From the NCBI GenBank assembly GCA_963921825.1, contig OY997591.1, positions 34,617,825 to 34,681,824 on the forward strand: a stretch of DNA of 64,000 nucleotides, read 5' to 3'. Shown piece by piece: positions 54,501-64,000 of the stretch (its first letter is position 1; each line of letters begins with the position of its first letter). Under the pieces are notes generated by a model, which did no database searches, was not told where the DNA came from, and saw only the letters and a list, made by a program, of their open reading frames with translations. The translations under genes were made by a program, and so were the position numbers. This DNA is from Erodium maritimum. Lineage: Eukaryota > Streptophyta > Magnoliopsida > Geraniales > Geraniaceae.

Positions 54501-54897
54501 CTATCCCTTTTTCTCTTATAGTGTTCGGCAGCCTCTCCTCCAAAAATGATCTGCCGTCACTCTCCTCTATCTCAAGACAGCAGCCGCACACACAAGTTAG
54601 GAACAACCTCTGTTCCAAAAAAATTTACAGACGCTCAAGCCTCGTCCTAGAATCTGAAACTGCCGCACCCAAAAGGGTACCACAACCCTAATGTACACTT
54701 ATTGAACATATCAAAAAAAAAGGGCTTAAGTTGGTTAAATGGGCTTAAGGATATGGGCTTTAGTTTGGACCCAAACCGGCCCAAGTCTGATCTTTCTTTT
54801 CCCTTTTTTTTCAACTGGTTCCAAAAATTAACCCGCTTTTCAACCCCGACGTTCCCAAACGAATCAATTTAAAATTTTAACCGAGGCGGTCTTCACA
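51512..54897 (-). repeat. G2 5' LTR (about 3.39 kb)
   Basis: Minus strand from 54897 (TGTGAAGACC) to 51512 (GCGTGATA, where the 3' LTR has GCGTGACA). Contains large tandem repeats. The frame at 54241-54549 and others inside are not genes. Confidence 0.87.
52090..53320. repeat. Higher-order tandem repeat in the G2 LTR
   Basis: Block A: 43-44-bp units CACTTTTCCCAACACGACGG...ACCTGTCG, five at 52116-52312 and again about five at 52677-52905. Block B: ~55-58-bp units GGCACTCATGGCCACCCAAG, five at 52389-52650 and about six at 52978-53320. So A-B-A'-B', a duplication of about 600 bp built of two different minisatellites. Confidence 0.85.
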
Positions 54898-54902
54898 TGT
54901 AC

Positions 54903-55046
54903 ATAATGCACTGGCTTTGACATGGGAATTTCATCGAACACCTTGTCTGCATCAGAAATATCTTCCTCTAGGGTGAGCATCTAAGAAACATCTAAAACAT
55001 CTGAAACCTCTGTAGCTATTTGGTCGAATACACACACTTCTTTAGA
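54903..55046 (-). other. Old host sequence between G2 and LINE3
   Basis: 144 bp of acidic, coding-like sequence on the minus strand (LEEDISDADKVFDEIPMSK) with one stop. It is the G2 right flank and would join segment A (39380) at the TGTAC site, though one base out of frame with it. It may be an upstream part of the same interrupted frame. Confidence 0.4.
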
Positions 55047-55055
55047 TTTTTTTTT
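55047..55055 (-). other. LINE3 poly(A) tail
   Basis: Nine T on the plus strand, next to the LINE3 3' end GCTTATCC (minus). Marks the insertion point; the matching target duplication must lie beyond the window. Confidence 0.75.
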
Positions 55056-55391
55056 GGATAAGCGTTAGGAATTTTATTAAAAACATTCTCCAAAGAGGAA
55101 AATGCTAAGCCAAACCAAAACGGTCAAGAAACTCCAGCAATGAGCAAAAGGGAGAATGTCCCTAACAAAAAAATTAAACACCAATGAGAAGAAGACGTTT
55201 TTCCTCCTCAAGCAACCCACCAGATCCTTTTGACAATCCGAGAACGACCTATCTCCATCAATGGACTTGGAGACCCAAAAAATGCTGAAAGCCTAACTCT
55301 GAATCCTGCCCACTCCAACACCTGATTAAAAAACCGAGGTCCTTTCTAAGTATCCACAACTGCTAGAGAAAACAACGTAACTAGTGTGGAC

Positions 55392-55691
55392 TTAATGTCT
55401 CCACCTCCAAACCAAACCGAGACCTTTCCAAGCCATTAGAACCTTAGGAATCGATTTAGGACATACCCAAAAGACTCCCCACCAAGAACAAACCAGGACC
55501 CAGATAAAAGCTTCCAAGGGACAATGTAATGAGATATGATTCGTATCTTCCATCCCTGATTTACACATTTTGCAAAACATACCTGCAAGAGTGATAGGGA
55601 CGCCTCTCAATTCTAAAAACACAACCGTAGGTGAGGCTGAATGTGCTGCCAACCAAGCCAAAATAGAAAGCTTAGGGGGCATTGCCTTCAC
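55392..55691 (-). pseudogene. LINE3 zinc-ribbon-like C-terminus
   Basis: Minus-strand 99 codons: KLSILAWLAAHSASPTV, then FCKMCKSGMEDTNHISLHCP (C-x2-C-x7-H-x4-HC), the zf-RVT domain, and VLVCSWWGVFW. Frame broken on both sides. Confidence 0.82.
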
Positions 55692-57467
55692 CTATAAAAT
55701 TGAAGCCCAAGGGATGACAGAAGCTATAGCATTTCTAGGAAGAATTCTATAACTTTCAGACACTGTAAAACCGTCCTTGCTCTTAGTCCACGGAATTTGA
55801 TCCCGAGTGAAAGGATTGAGCGACACACCTTGAAGAATACCAAGAAGAGTTGTGAGTTCCGCTCACTCCCAATCCCATAAGGTTTGACGAGGGGAAACAA
55901 CCCAAACCTTGTTGATCTATAACTCAGAAACCCAAGCAAATTGGTCTCTTGTTGCAACGTAGATAAGAGGAAAACAAACTTTAAAGTTGACATTACCATA
56001 CCAAGGATCGTCCCAAAACCACACCCTTGATCCATCTCCCACACGCCAGGAAAGACCTTGACAACCAAACAAGGAACTGAAAATAGGATCATTTGCAAAT
56101 TTAAGAATGTGATGAAAGAGGTAAGAGCTCCCCCTTCGATCAACCTCTTTCAGTCCCATTTAGCAATCGACCATCCAAATTTAGAGCAAATTAATTTCTT
56201 CCACAAGGAGTCCGTATCAATGTTTATTCAGCCAAAAGATCGTCATTCATAGCTTTTAAACGAAGAAGGCCCAAAGCCCCTTTATCTTTTGGTCTGCAAA
56301 CTTTCTCCCAACTAATTTTGGCGAAAACCTTCCCTGAGCTATAGGATTTCCATAAGAAGGACTGTTGGCAGCTCTCCAGAGTACGAATCATTGCTTTAGG
56401 AGCCTTGAGCAGTGACATAAAGAATAACGGTAGGCTTGAGAGAGTACTTGGATTCAAGACAACACGACCAGCCACATATAGGTATTTGGTGTGCTAGATT
56501 GCCAAAGACTGTCGATACTATCTAATGATCGGATCCTAGGTAGCAATGTGCTTCAGAGAGGCTCCCAGGCTGAAGCCCAAGTATGACATAGGCAAAGTAG
56601 TTGATGTGCAATCAAAGGAAGACTCAACTAGGGAAGAAGACAGCAGAGACTCACTCAGAAGAACCGACTTGGATTTATTAAAATTGATTTTCAAACCTGA
56701 TATCCACTGGAAAATTCAAAATGGCCTTTAATCTCTCTAGATCATCCAAGTCCCCTCTAACGAAAAGAAGGGTATCGTCTGCAGATTGGACATGCGAGAC
56801 CGATACCCCGTTTCCTACTTACACTCCACGAAAAAGGCCCTGAGCTTTACCAAATTCCAAAAGCCTATGGGGACCTTCCACTGCTATTAGGAATAAGAAT
56901 GAGGATATGGGACAAACCTGCCTGATCCCATTAAACATCTGAAGTTCTCTTCTAAGAGCCCCATAAACCAGAACAGATAAGTGGGTTCAGAAAAGACCCT
57001 GCATCCACCTTCTCCACTGATTATTAAAATTCATCTGAACTAGCAGTTCGTCTAAATATTCCCAATGCAGCTTATCATATGCCTTCTAGAAGTCTAGTTT
57101 TAGCAAAATCAACTCCCTCTTAGATTTCTTGATTAACTGAATCAGCTCATATGCTACAAGAACCCCATCCACAAGTTGTCTCTCGGCCACAAAACCACTT
57201 TGGGTATCACTTGTGAGATCAACAATCACATTCTTTAGGCGAGTAGCTAACAATTTGGTCAAGATCTTGTAAGTGGTAAATGTTTTGGGATCAAAGTGAT
57301 AAATGTATCACCCATTCCCTTCCCCAAGTCACTATAGCTGTAATACTCATAAAAAATGCTTCAAATGAATCTGCAAGATATCCTAGGTCACTTTTTAGAA
57401 CATAAACATAAAACCGTCTGGAACTGGCAATTTATCACTACCACAAGCATCAATCGCATCCTTAATT
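55692..57467 (-). pseudogene. LINE3 reverse transcriptase and connection, heavily decayed
   Basis: In shifting frames from 57467 down: KLPVPDGF, KLLATRLKNVI, SGFVAERQLVDGV (about 57180), LLKLDF-stop-KAYDKLHW (about 57100-57060), then VSHVQSADDTLLF at about 56800-56770 with S-A-D-D for F-A-D-D. Then VAGRVVLNPSTLSSLPLFFM (56475-56224) and SLFGCQGLSWRVGDGSRVWFW (about 56090-56020). Over ten stops and frameshifts. Confidence 0.78.
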
Positions 57468-58739
57468 TCATCTAGGGAGAAAACAGGCCTCCAATTCCTG
57501 ATCTTGGAATGAAGTCAGCGTGGAGAAATGTAAGATAGGCAAAGAGATTCGATCTTCCAAATTGGCGTGAAAACGACTCTCAAAATGAGCAGACGCTAAC
57601 TCTTTCATGTCAAATGGATCAACAATGGTGCCTTGAGGAGTACGAAATCGAGAAACTCTTTTTCTATGAGCTCGGAAGTTTGCTACTCTTTGAAAATAGC
57701 GAGAGCATCGATCACCTCCTTTGAACCATGAAGCCTTGGACTTGTGGCGCCAGATCTTAGCTAACAACTTCCTCTTAATAATAAGTAGAAGCTTGAACCA
57801 GGACCTATCAACATTTCCAGTTTCTGATAAGTCTTTGAGCTCTTGAATCTTACCTAGCCCATCAATATCTGCTTTAAGCTTCCCAATTTCCTTCTCCACA
57901 ATACCAAACACCTCCTTGTTCCATAAGGTATAACTTGCAAACTCAAAATAGGGATATGATGCCCACAACCTTCTCACCGTAGGCATGAAATCAGCATGTT
58001 TTATCCATGTATTCATGAATTTGATAGGCTTCGTCCCACAGTTAACTATATGCTCACTGATCATAATTGGACGATGGTCGGAGAGATCTCTAGGGTAACT
58101 AGTGTGCTTCACATGCCCATAAGAATCTAAAAAGACAGCTGAAAGTAGAATGTGATCAAGACAAGATGCCTTAGAAGCATGTTCATACCAAGTGTACAAC
58201 GAACCTACAAGAGGCAAGTCAATGAGACCAGTCCTAGAGATGAATTCTTGAAAAAACTTCATGTCTGACCTGGACGATACATTATTTTTTCTCTCATATT
58301 CCAAAAGAACAGCATTGAAATCACCCCAACAACCAAGTGATCCGAGAGAGAGGAAATAATATATAAAAGTAGACCCCATAAAGCCTTTTTCCACCAATAG
58401 AACAAGGTGGATACACATTAATGCAAGAAAAGACTGGTTATTGGAAACACACCTTCCTTGTCAGACTAGAGTCGTTTCAATGGCCTTAGAGGTGTCCATG
58501 ATGAGAGTATCCGTCCTCCAAAGGCTCAGCACTCCACCTACACTCCCTACGGTCGGGATCAAATCACAATTCCATCCCCCATTGAGACCACAACTACGCA
58601 ACACAGAGTAATCGATCTTCCTCCATTTCACCTCCTATAACATTACAAAATAGGGCTTTAATTTTACAACCAGCTCCCTCAGACTACGCCATTTCTGGGG
58701 AGAGTTCAGTCCTCTCACATTCCATGAGATGACTTTCAT
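57468..58739 (-). pseudogene. LINE3 ORF2 endonuclease and linker
   Basis: ORF2 ATG at 58739 (MKVISWNVRGLNSPQKWRSL). The glutamate block reads VML-stop-EVKW, where Q-E-T-K is usual: CAG became TAG. Then LRSCGLNGGWN and SVGGVLSLWR. Frame 58418-57468 (316 codons) has WGDFNAVL, SLYTWYEHASKASCLDHILLS and SDHRPIMIS, then the linker with WFKGGDRCSRYFQR. Catalytic Asp-Asn and Asp-His motifs are present, the frame is not. Confidence 0.85.
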
Positions 58740-58959
58740 ATTTCACAAAGATGTAGGAACAATGGCACCCCCTCAATGCCTATAGACGCGCACTTTCCTC
58801 CCATTCATCACCATCGGCTTGATTTAAATAGTCTTCCAAGGAATGTTTAGAAGGTCCCAATTCTATAGTGTTAAGTTGTAGGAGGAATAATTGACCCGAT
58901 ACGATAGTCTTACTGCTAACCTTGGGAACTAAGGTAGACAACGCCTTCACCTGATTTAC

Positions 58960-59712
58960 TTAACCAATGTTAGCTCCTGCCGAATACTCCTTTTCAACAG
59001 ACCGAGTTCGATAAAACTTGACATGAGTGAATTTTCCAGGTGGAGATGAACAACCCCGAATTGTGACACAATTTGTATTATCGTGTTTGAAATACATTTG
59101 CACCAAAGGAATGGCCAGAAGATCAAGAACACTATCAACCATCATATCAATCTGTTCAACAATTTTCCCTTCCTCTCGGGAATTTTGAATCTTATAAGTT
59201 TGAATAGGTACCTGGATTTTTGGAGATGACTTGGCAGAGGTCGGAGATGAGTCGCCGGCAGCACTGGAGGCAAGACAAGCCCTTTCCGATGGGGATAAAG
59301 TAACCGGAAAAGATCCTTCTCCGATAACAAGGTACAAAGAACAAGCGTTAATTGAGCAATTAGCTGATACCAGAACATCAGCTGAATTGAAAAATTCCTC
59401 ATCTTCGTTTGGGTCAAACAAAAACCAAATCACTTTCCCCAATTTCTCCATTAGCTTCCTCACCGAGCTCAAGGAGCAACCATGCCACGGTACATCTGCA
59501 ATTCTAAACCAACTCCACACACCTCCTTCTAACGCCACATTTCTTGAGAGATGGATGATTTGAAACCATGTTTCAATCCACTTCCAACCGGTTTCTCTCA
59601 ACATTGACCCAAAAACCATATCAGTGCAATTAATCAAGAAAGCTCCTCCCCATATGTGTCGGAGTTCCATACCTCCGGACCCCAAGCGAGGGAAACTCTG
59701 ATGGTGTGACAC
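58960..59712 (-). pseudogene. LINE3 ORF1, DUF4283-like part
   Basis: A 250-codon frame whose N-terminus is cut by E5. SRNVALEGGVWSWFRIADVP, WHGCSLSSVRKLMEKLGKVI and DPNEDEEFFNSADVLVS form the conserved DUF4283-like second domain of plant LINE ORF1. The rest is Ser-rich. The RRM half should lie right of E5. Confidence 0.8.
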
Positions 59713-59720
59713 GTGGCGTT

Positions 59721-61407
59721 TGTTAGTCTTAGTGCCCGTAGCTCAATCATAAATGTCCAAATGTATATATCATCGTTACCAATAGAATTAAAGCGGCTTT
59801 ATATTACTTATGTGTTGGAGTAATATATCGATGTGTGCTCTGATCTATGCCCACCATGCGAATAGAACCATAGATCGAGATAGATCACACTCGATGGGTC
59901 CCTAGTCAACAAAGCTTCACTAGAAGCGACTAGTATGAAAGATGGCTCTTTATGGCTTACGTTCTGTTAGTCATTGGAATGGGATTCCGGAGTCTGATCA
60001 TAGATATCATGTGGGACATGATATTGGACGACCCGCCCTGAATATGTGCCATAGATTAAGTCATGAACATATTCAGTGTTGTAGCTTGTCATGTATCCTT
60101 AGACCAAGGAGTCTTTGTGATCGCTATGTAGTCAACAACTGAGTTTGACCTGAGCCTAACGTTGTCCGTAACAGGGCTTCCATAACGGCCAGGATTGGCT
60201 TGGGGACGGGCTACATGAGTGACACGAAAGGCGGCTAAGGGATTTATCCCTCATACTGAGGTATGGGAAAGATATCGGTTCTCGGCCGCTTGATCGAGAG
60301 TGATTGAAAGAATAGCATGGCCATGCACATGATACTGGGTATCATATCTTCAGTCATCTCACATATCAAGGAACGGTGATTGAGAATAATAAGGATGACG
60401 GCTCTATGCCTTATCTCAATCAGGATATCGGAGATAAAAGGATAATGACAGGGACGACGGAAAGGTTAGAATCGATAGGGTCGATTCGTTATGTAGTGTC
60501 AGGCAATACTAAAGTCTCGTTAGTTGCCACTTAAATAGGATCAAGTAAAATGGGATTTTACGTTGATCTATTGACATGCATAAACCTAAGGGTCACACCG
60601 GAGGATGAAACTCATTGACACATTTATGGAGAATGGCCAAAAGGGAGTTGTCTCGGGACATGACCAAAACTGGGTTTTGGGTCATGTGCCCGTAAGTGAA
60701 TAGGACTTTACGGATTGAGACAAGGCTTGGAGTCTTGGGATTGATTGCGTCGGATAATGTTGGACATTTCCGGTATGGAAGGCTTGGAGGCGATGAGCGA
60801 ATCACGGGACCTCGTTGGAAATGGCCACGGGCCATGTTCCAAGAGGCCCATGAAAGGCCCATGCAACCAAGGCCCATGGAACTAATTAATCAAGTCTTGA
60901 TTAATTAGTACTAAGTAAGCAAGACAAGGATTAAGGTGTTGGTGATTCACCACCTAACCCAATCTTGTCTTGCCATACTTTGTCCTATTTACACCTTACT
61001 TGACACCATACTTGTCCCATGCCTTTAGTTGGACAAGTATGGGTTTTGTTATGTTTAAGTCATCTTTTTTCAACATAACAAAGACAAGACAAGAATAGGA
61101 AACACATTTTCTCTCCCTCTTCCATGGCCATTTCGGGTTTGGCTAGTTTCCACCTCCATTTTTGTGTTCTTGAGTCCTCAAAGAGAAGAACTACGTGGCT
61201 TTGATTCCCATGTGGATACGTAGGCGTCTTGGAGACTCAAGCCAATCATTTGTTACCCGGTGTTCTTGTTTTGGTAAGAACTAGTGCTGAATTTTTCTCT
61301 TGTGAATCCATTCTTTGTTAGTTGTTTCATGGTTTTAATCGTCTCTTGGTTTTCCTTGATTTTCCGCTGCGAGTTTGTTCATCTCCAACCCTACCTCGAG
61401 ACCCAAC
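59721..61407 (+). repeat. E5 5' LTR, last bases lost
   Basis: TGTTAGTC ... GACCCAAC; the final CA is lost in the deletion joint. Same family and near-same length as E2 LTR. Closest to the E3 solo LTR in several shared variants. Confidence 0.92.
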
Positions 61408-61843
61408 TTATAATCACCTTACTACCTCCCCGTCCTATGGGTGTCGTGCGCATTAGCGGAGCATCCATGGGAAAGCGGGGTAGTAGGTTTGGACGACATA
61501 TGTGGGTGTCGTGCGCATTAGCGGAGCACCTACATAGTGACGAGCCATAGTTGAAAATTGGTGGACCCGACTACGATTCTCAGCCTGAGGTTGAGCTAGG
61601 GTAACAGATAGGGTAAGTCGCGTACATAAGTACATACCCTAGCCAAGAGTCACATTGGATGTGATTGGATGGAGTCCTACCTACATAGCTCGATTAAGTG
61701 GTGAGCATTAGTTCAGCTTAATCGAGTGAATCAAGGATCTTGGTTTCAGATTCTAAAGGTTTAGAATTGATTGTTGGTGTTTAAGCTTGATCTTCATAAA
61801 ATTTATTCAGTTTACTGATTGAATTTTATCTGTTGTAGATCAA
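61408..61843 (+). other. E5 leader remnant
   Basis: Corresponds to the last ~430 bp of the E2 leader. No gene. Confidence 0.75.
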
Positions 61844-62552
61844 ATGGCAAATTCAGCGAACATTAATAGTTTGTCATTAAAAACCATTCTTGACAGGGTC
61901 AAGCTAAATGGGACAAACTATTTGGACTGGTACAGAATTTTGAGGATAGTCCTCAAGTCTGAACGCAAAGAATATGTCCTTGACAAGGCTGTCTCTAAGA
62001 CCATATCAGAGTTACATGAAGCGTCATTAACTGCTGAGAAGAATATCTCAGGGATCTGGGATCCAAGGATATTCTGATGGTCAACAAGGGAATTGGAAGT
62101 GGCAAGGGCTGGGCCCATGCGCACTTGGCAGGAAAGATGAGACACCTGAGAATGTCTGCTTCTACTGCCAACAGCCTGGTCATTGGAACCGGGATTACAG
62201 GAAGTTCACGGCTGATCTGAAGAAGGGCAGTGGGACTACGCCTTCATCAAATAGCCTGGATGATCTGAAGAAGGGCAGTAGGACTGCGCCTTCATCAGGA
62301 AACCTGGATGATCTAAGGATGGGAGGTGGGACCGTGCCTTCATTCGGTATTAACTCTATAGAGCTACATCTCTCTACTTCCAAAGATTCATGGGTATTAG
62401 ATACCATGACTGAATCTCACACATGCACTAATATATGGTGGCTGAAAGTAGGAGAGATTTGGAAAGCACGAAATGGACCTCAGAGTTGTGGCAACTGCTG
62501 TAGGATCCATGAGTCTTGCTTTTCCAAGAGGCCTTGTCTTAGTATTGTATAA
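61844..62552 (+). pseudogene. E5 gag and protease remnants
   Basis: MANSANINSLSLKTILDR start; the same 136-codon deletion and DPRIF stop as E2 and E4. Knuckle C-F-Y-C ... H ... D-Y near 62155. Three 48-bp units from about 62214. Protease VLDTMTESH. Confidence 0.85.
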
Positions 62553-63709
62553 TTTATATTGCATAGCTACTTTTAGTAGGAATATTATATCTGTATCCGT
62601 GTTTGACAAGGAAGGATATAATGTTAATATTGGAAATGGAGTTTTCAATGTTCTATGCAATGATATGTTTTATACCAGTACTGACATGGTTGGAGGATTG
62701 TACATATTAGATATGGGTAACAATGCCTCAAGTTCTATATATTCCGTTAATACCAAGAGGTCTAAATCCAACGATTTAAACCTAACTCTGTTATGGTACT
62801 GTCATTTGGGTCGCATAAACAAGAAGCGCCTATCAGCACTTCAGAAGTGCGGGCTTTCAGGTTCATTCGAATTCCATTCGATCGATAGGTGCAAGGTTTG
62901 TTTGATGGGCAAAATGACTAAAGTGCCCTTTATCGATCTCGATGAAAGGGCGGGTGAATTATTGGGGCTGATACACTCGAATGTGTGTAGACCAATAAGT
63001 TCACTTGCCAGGAGGGGTTTTAGCTACTTTATCACATTTACTGATGATTACAGTAAATATGGTTATGTCTATTCGGTGAGACATAAGTCTGAAGCTTTTG
63101 ATAAATTCAAAGAGTTTAAGACTATAGTAGAAAACCAGCTCGACAAAGGTATTAAGGCACTTCGATTGGATCGAGGTGGAAAATACTTGACCACAGAGTT
63201 ATTAGATCATCTAAAAGAGAATGGGATCCTTTTGGAATGGACTCCTCCTAGGTCACTGTAGTTGAAAGGTGTAGCCAAACGGAGAAATCGGACATTGTTA
63301 GACAATGGTCTGTTCCATGATTAGTTGGACTGATCTCCCAATCTCTTTTAGGGGTTTTGCTCTAGAGACGACCGCATTCATAGTGAATCGGGCTTCGACC
63401 AATGGTGTGGAAGGGACACCATTTTAAAAATGGTACGGGATGATGCCCGCTTTGTCCTTCCTAAAGATTTGTGGTTACGAGGCTTATGTGAAACATTTGG
63501 TTTCGACTAAGCTCGAACCAAGATCTGAGATATGCACCTTCGTGTGGTATCCCAAAGCAACAAGGGGATACTACTTCTACAATCCCAGTGAGAACATGGT
63601 GTTCGTCGCATGGGGCAGGGTCTTTATGGAAAAGGAGTTTTGTTTCCAAAGACGTCATTGGGAGGACTGTGCATCTCGAAGAAATTCAGGATGGTACAGA
63701 TCCGTCTAA
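62473..63709 (+). pseudogene. E5 integrase (decayed)
   Basis: Frames 62473-63261 and 63440-63709; same blocks, same end at WTPPRSL and the same frame breaks as E2 and E4. Confidence 0.85.
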
Positions 63710-63796
63710 ACCAATTGGCAACCTAGTAGAAAGGAGCCAGAGATTGTCGTAGAGTAAGAACCAATTCCTGTTACAATTCCGGAAGGTCCAAGGCGA

Positions 63797-64000
63797 TTTG
63801 AAAGGATCAATCTTCCACCTCCAAGATATGGTATCCGGAGGTGACAATGAAGTCATGGTGGATCACGATGATCCAGCCACCTTTCAGGAAGTCGTGGATG
63901 GGCCCAACTCCGAGTTATGGCTGGGAGTCATGAGGGAGGAAATGCAATCCATGTCGGACAACCGAGTCTGGGAACCGGTTGATCCCATCAATGGGGTAAT
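63797..64000 (+). pseudogene. E5 reverse transcriptase, N-terminal edge
   Basis: Reads KGSIFHLQDMVSGGDNEVMV, FQEVVDGPNSELWLGVMREE and PVDPINGV, the start of copia RT. It runs off the window, so the state of the catalytic box cannot be seen. Confidence 0.8.

Larger units (their letters stand above)
39381..54897 (-). mobile_element. G2: Ty3/gypsy chromovirus-type element with target duplication TGTAC
   Basis: Minus strand. 5' LTR 51512-54897, primer site 51497-51508, leader, protease, RT, RNase H, integrase, start of a chromodomain, then nested E4, then a 3' LTR remnant 39381-39711. The target duplication TGTAC is at 39376-39380 and 54898-54902. Without E4 about 8.5 kb. Domain order (integrase after RNase H) marks Ty3/gypsy. 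No gag was found between leader and protease. Many frameshifts. Confidence 0.92.
55047..59712 (-). mobile_element. LINE3: L1-type LINE, 5' end beyond E5
   Basis: Minus strand. It starts with ORF1 (DUF4283-like) at 59712, then endonuclease from 58739, linker, RT and zf-RVT, and ends in a nine-base poly(A) (T-run at 55047-55055). The ORF1 N-terminus is cut by E5 at 59721. Many lesions. It is more diverged from LINE1 and LINE2 than they are from each other, so a different LINE family. Confidence 0.9.
59721..64000 (+). mobile_element. E5: coding-dead copia element without primer site, cut by window end
   Basis: 5' LTR (59721-61407), leader remnant, gag, protease, integrase and start of RT. Same lesions as E2 and E4 as far as it goes. 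In addition, a 1.1-kb deletion joins the LTR end (GACCCAAC) to the late leader (TTATAATCACC; compare CAATTATCAACACC at 21786 of E2), removing the primer site. It is inserted in LINE3 after GCGTT. Confidence 0.92.

Overview
The window is nuclear DNA of a flowering plant, probably a eudicot. The evidence is plant-type LTR retrotransposons primed by initiator tRNA-Met, plant L1-type LINEs with an RRM/DUF4283-like ORF1, a chromodomain Ty3/gypsy element with very long LTRs, a Mutator-type MITE, and TATA-box promoters in front of short plant-like genes. Nothing prokaryotic or organellar was seen. I cannot name the species. No rRNA, tRNA or CRISPR locus was found.

Layout. 1-3440: left part of a Ty1/copia element (E1) with a complete gag. 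3440-8123: a decayed minus-strand LINE (LINE1). 9900-18990: a plus-strand array of short, partly broken genes (C1-C10) of a family I do not recognise. They share a palindromic promoter motif (GGAATATATTCC) and many CGATCG hexamers. 18988-26885: copia element E2, inserted inside the last array gene (C10), whose right half resumes at 26886. 27609-28099: a MITE. 28200-39134: LINE2 with a perfect 14-bp target duplication. It holds a 379-bp solo LTR (31358-31736) and a gypsy solo LTR, G1 (34397-38977), which itself holds a copia solo LTR, E3 (36159-37846). 39381-54897: minus-strand gypsy element G2 with target duplication TGTAC. It holds copia element E4 (39712-46701, minus). 55047-59712: minus-strand LINE3. 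59721-64000: copia element E5, inserted in LINE3 and cut by the window end.

Almost all the DNA is nested insertions, and target duplications fix the nesting for six of them. Two themes stand out. First, the array, about ten paralogues in 9 kb in three sequence types, each with a similar promoter. Second, copies E2, E4 and E5 share the same set of disabling lesions (136-codon gag deletion, altered zinc knuckle, altered protease site, frameshifts and stops; E2 and E4 also lack the RT catalytic box). They nevertheless sit in three unrelated sites, so a coding-dead subfamily seems to have been mobilised in trans. Between 27.4 and 55 kb lies an older minus-strand reading frame that becomes one open 408-nt frame once the MITE and LINE2 are removed.
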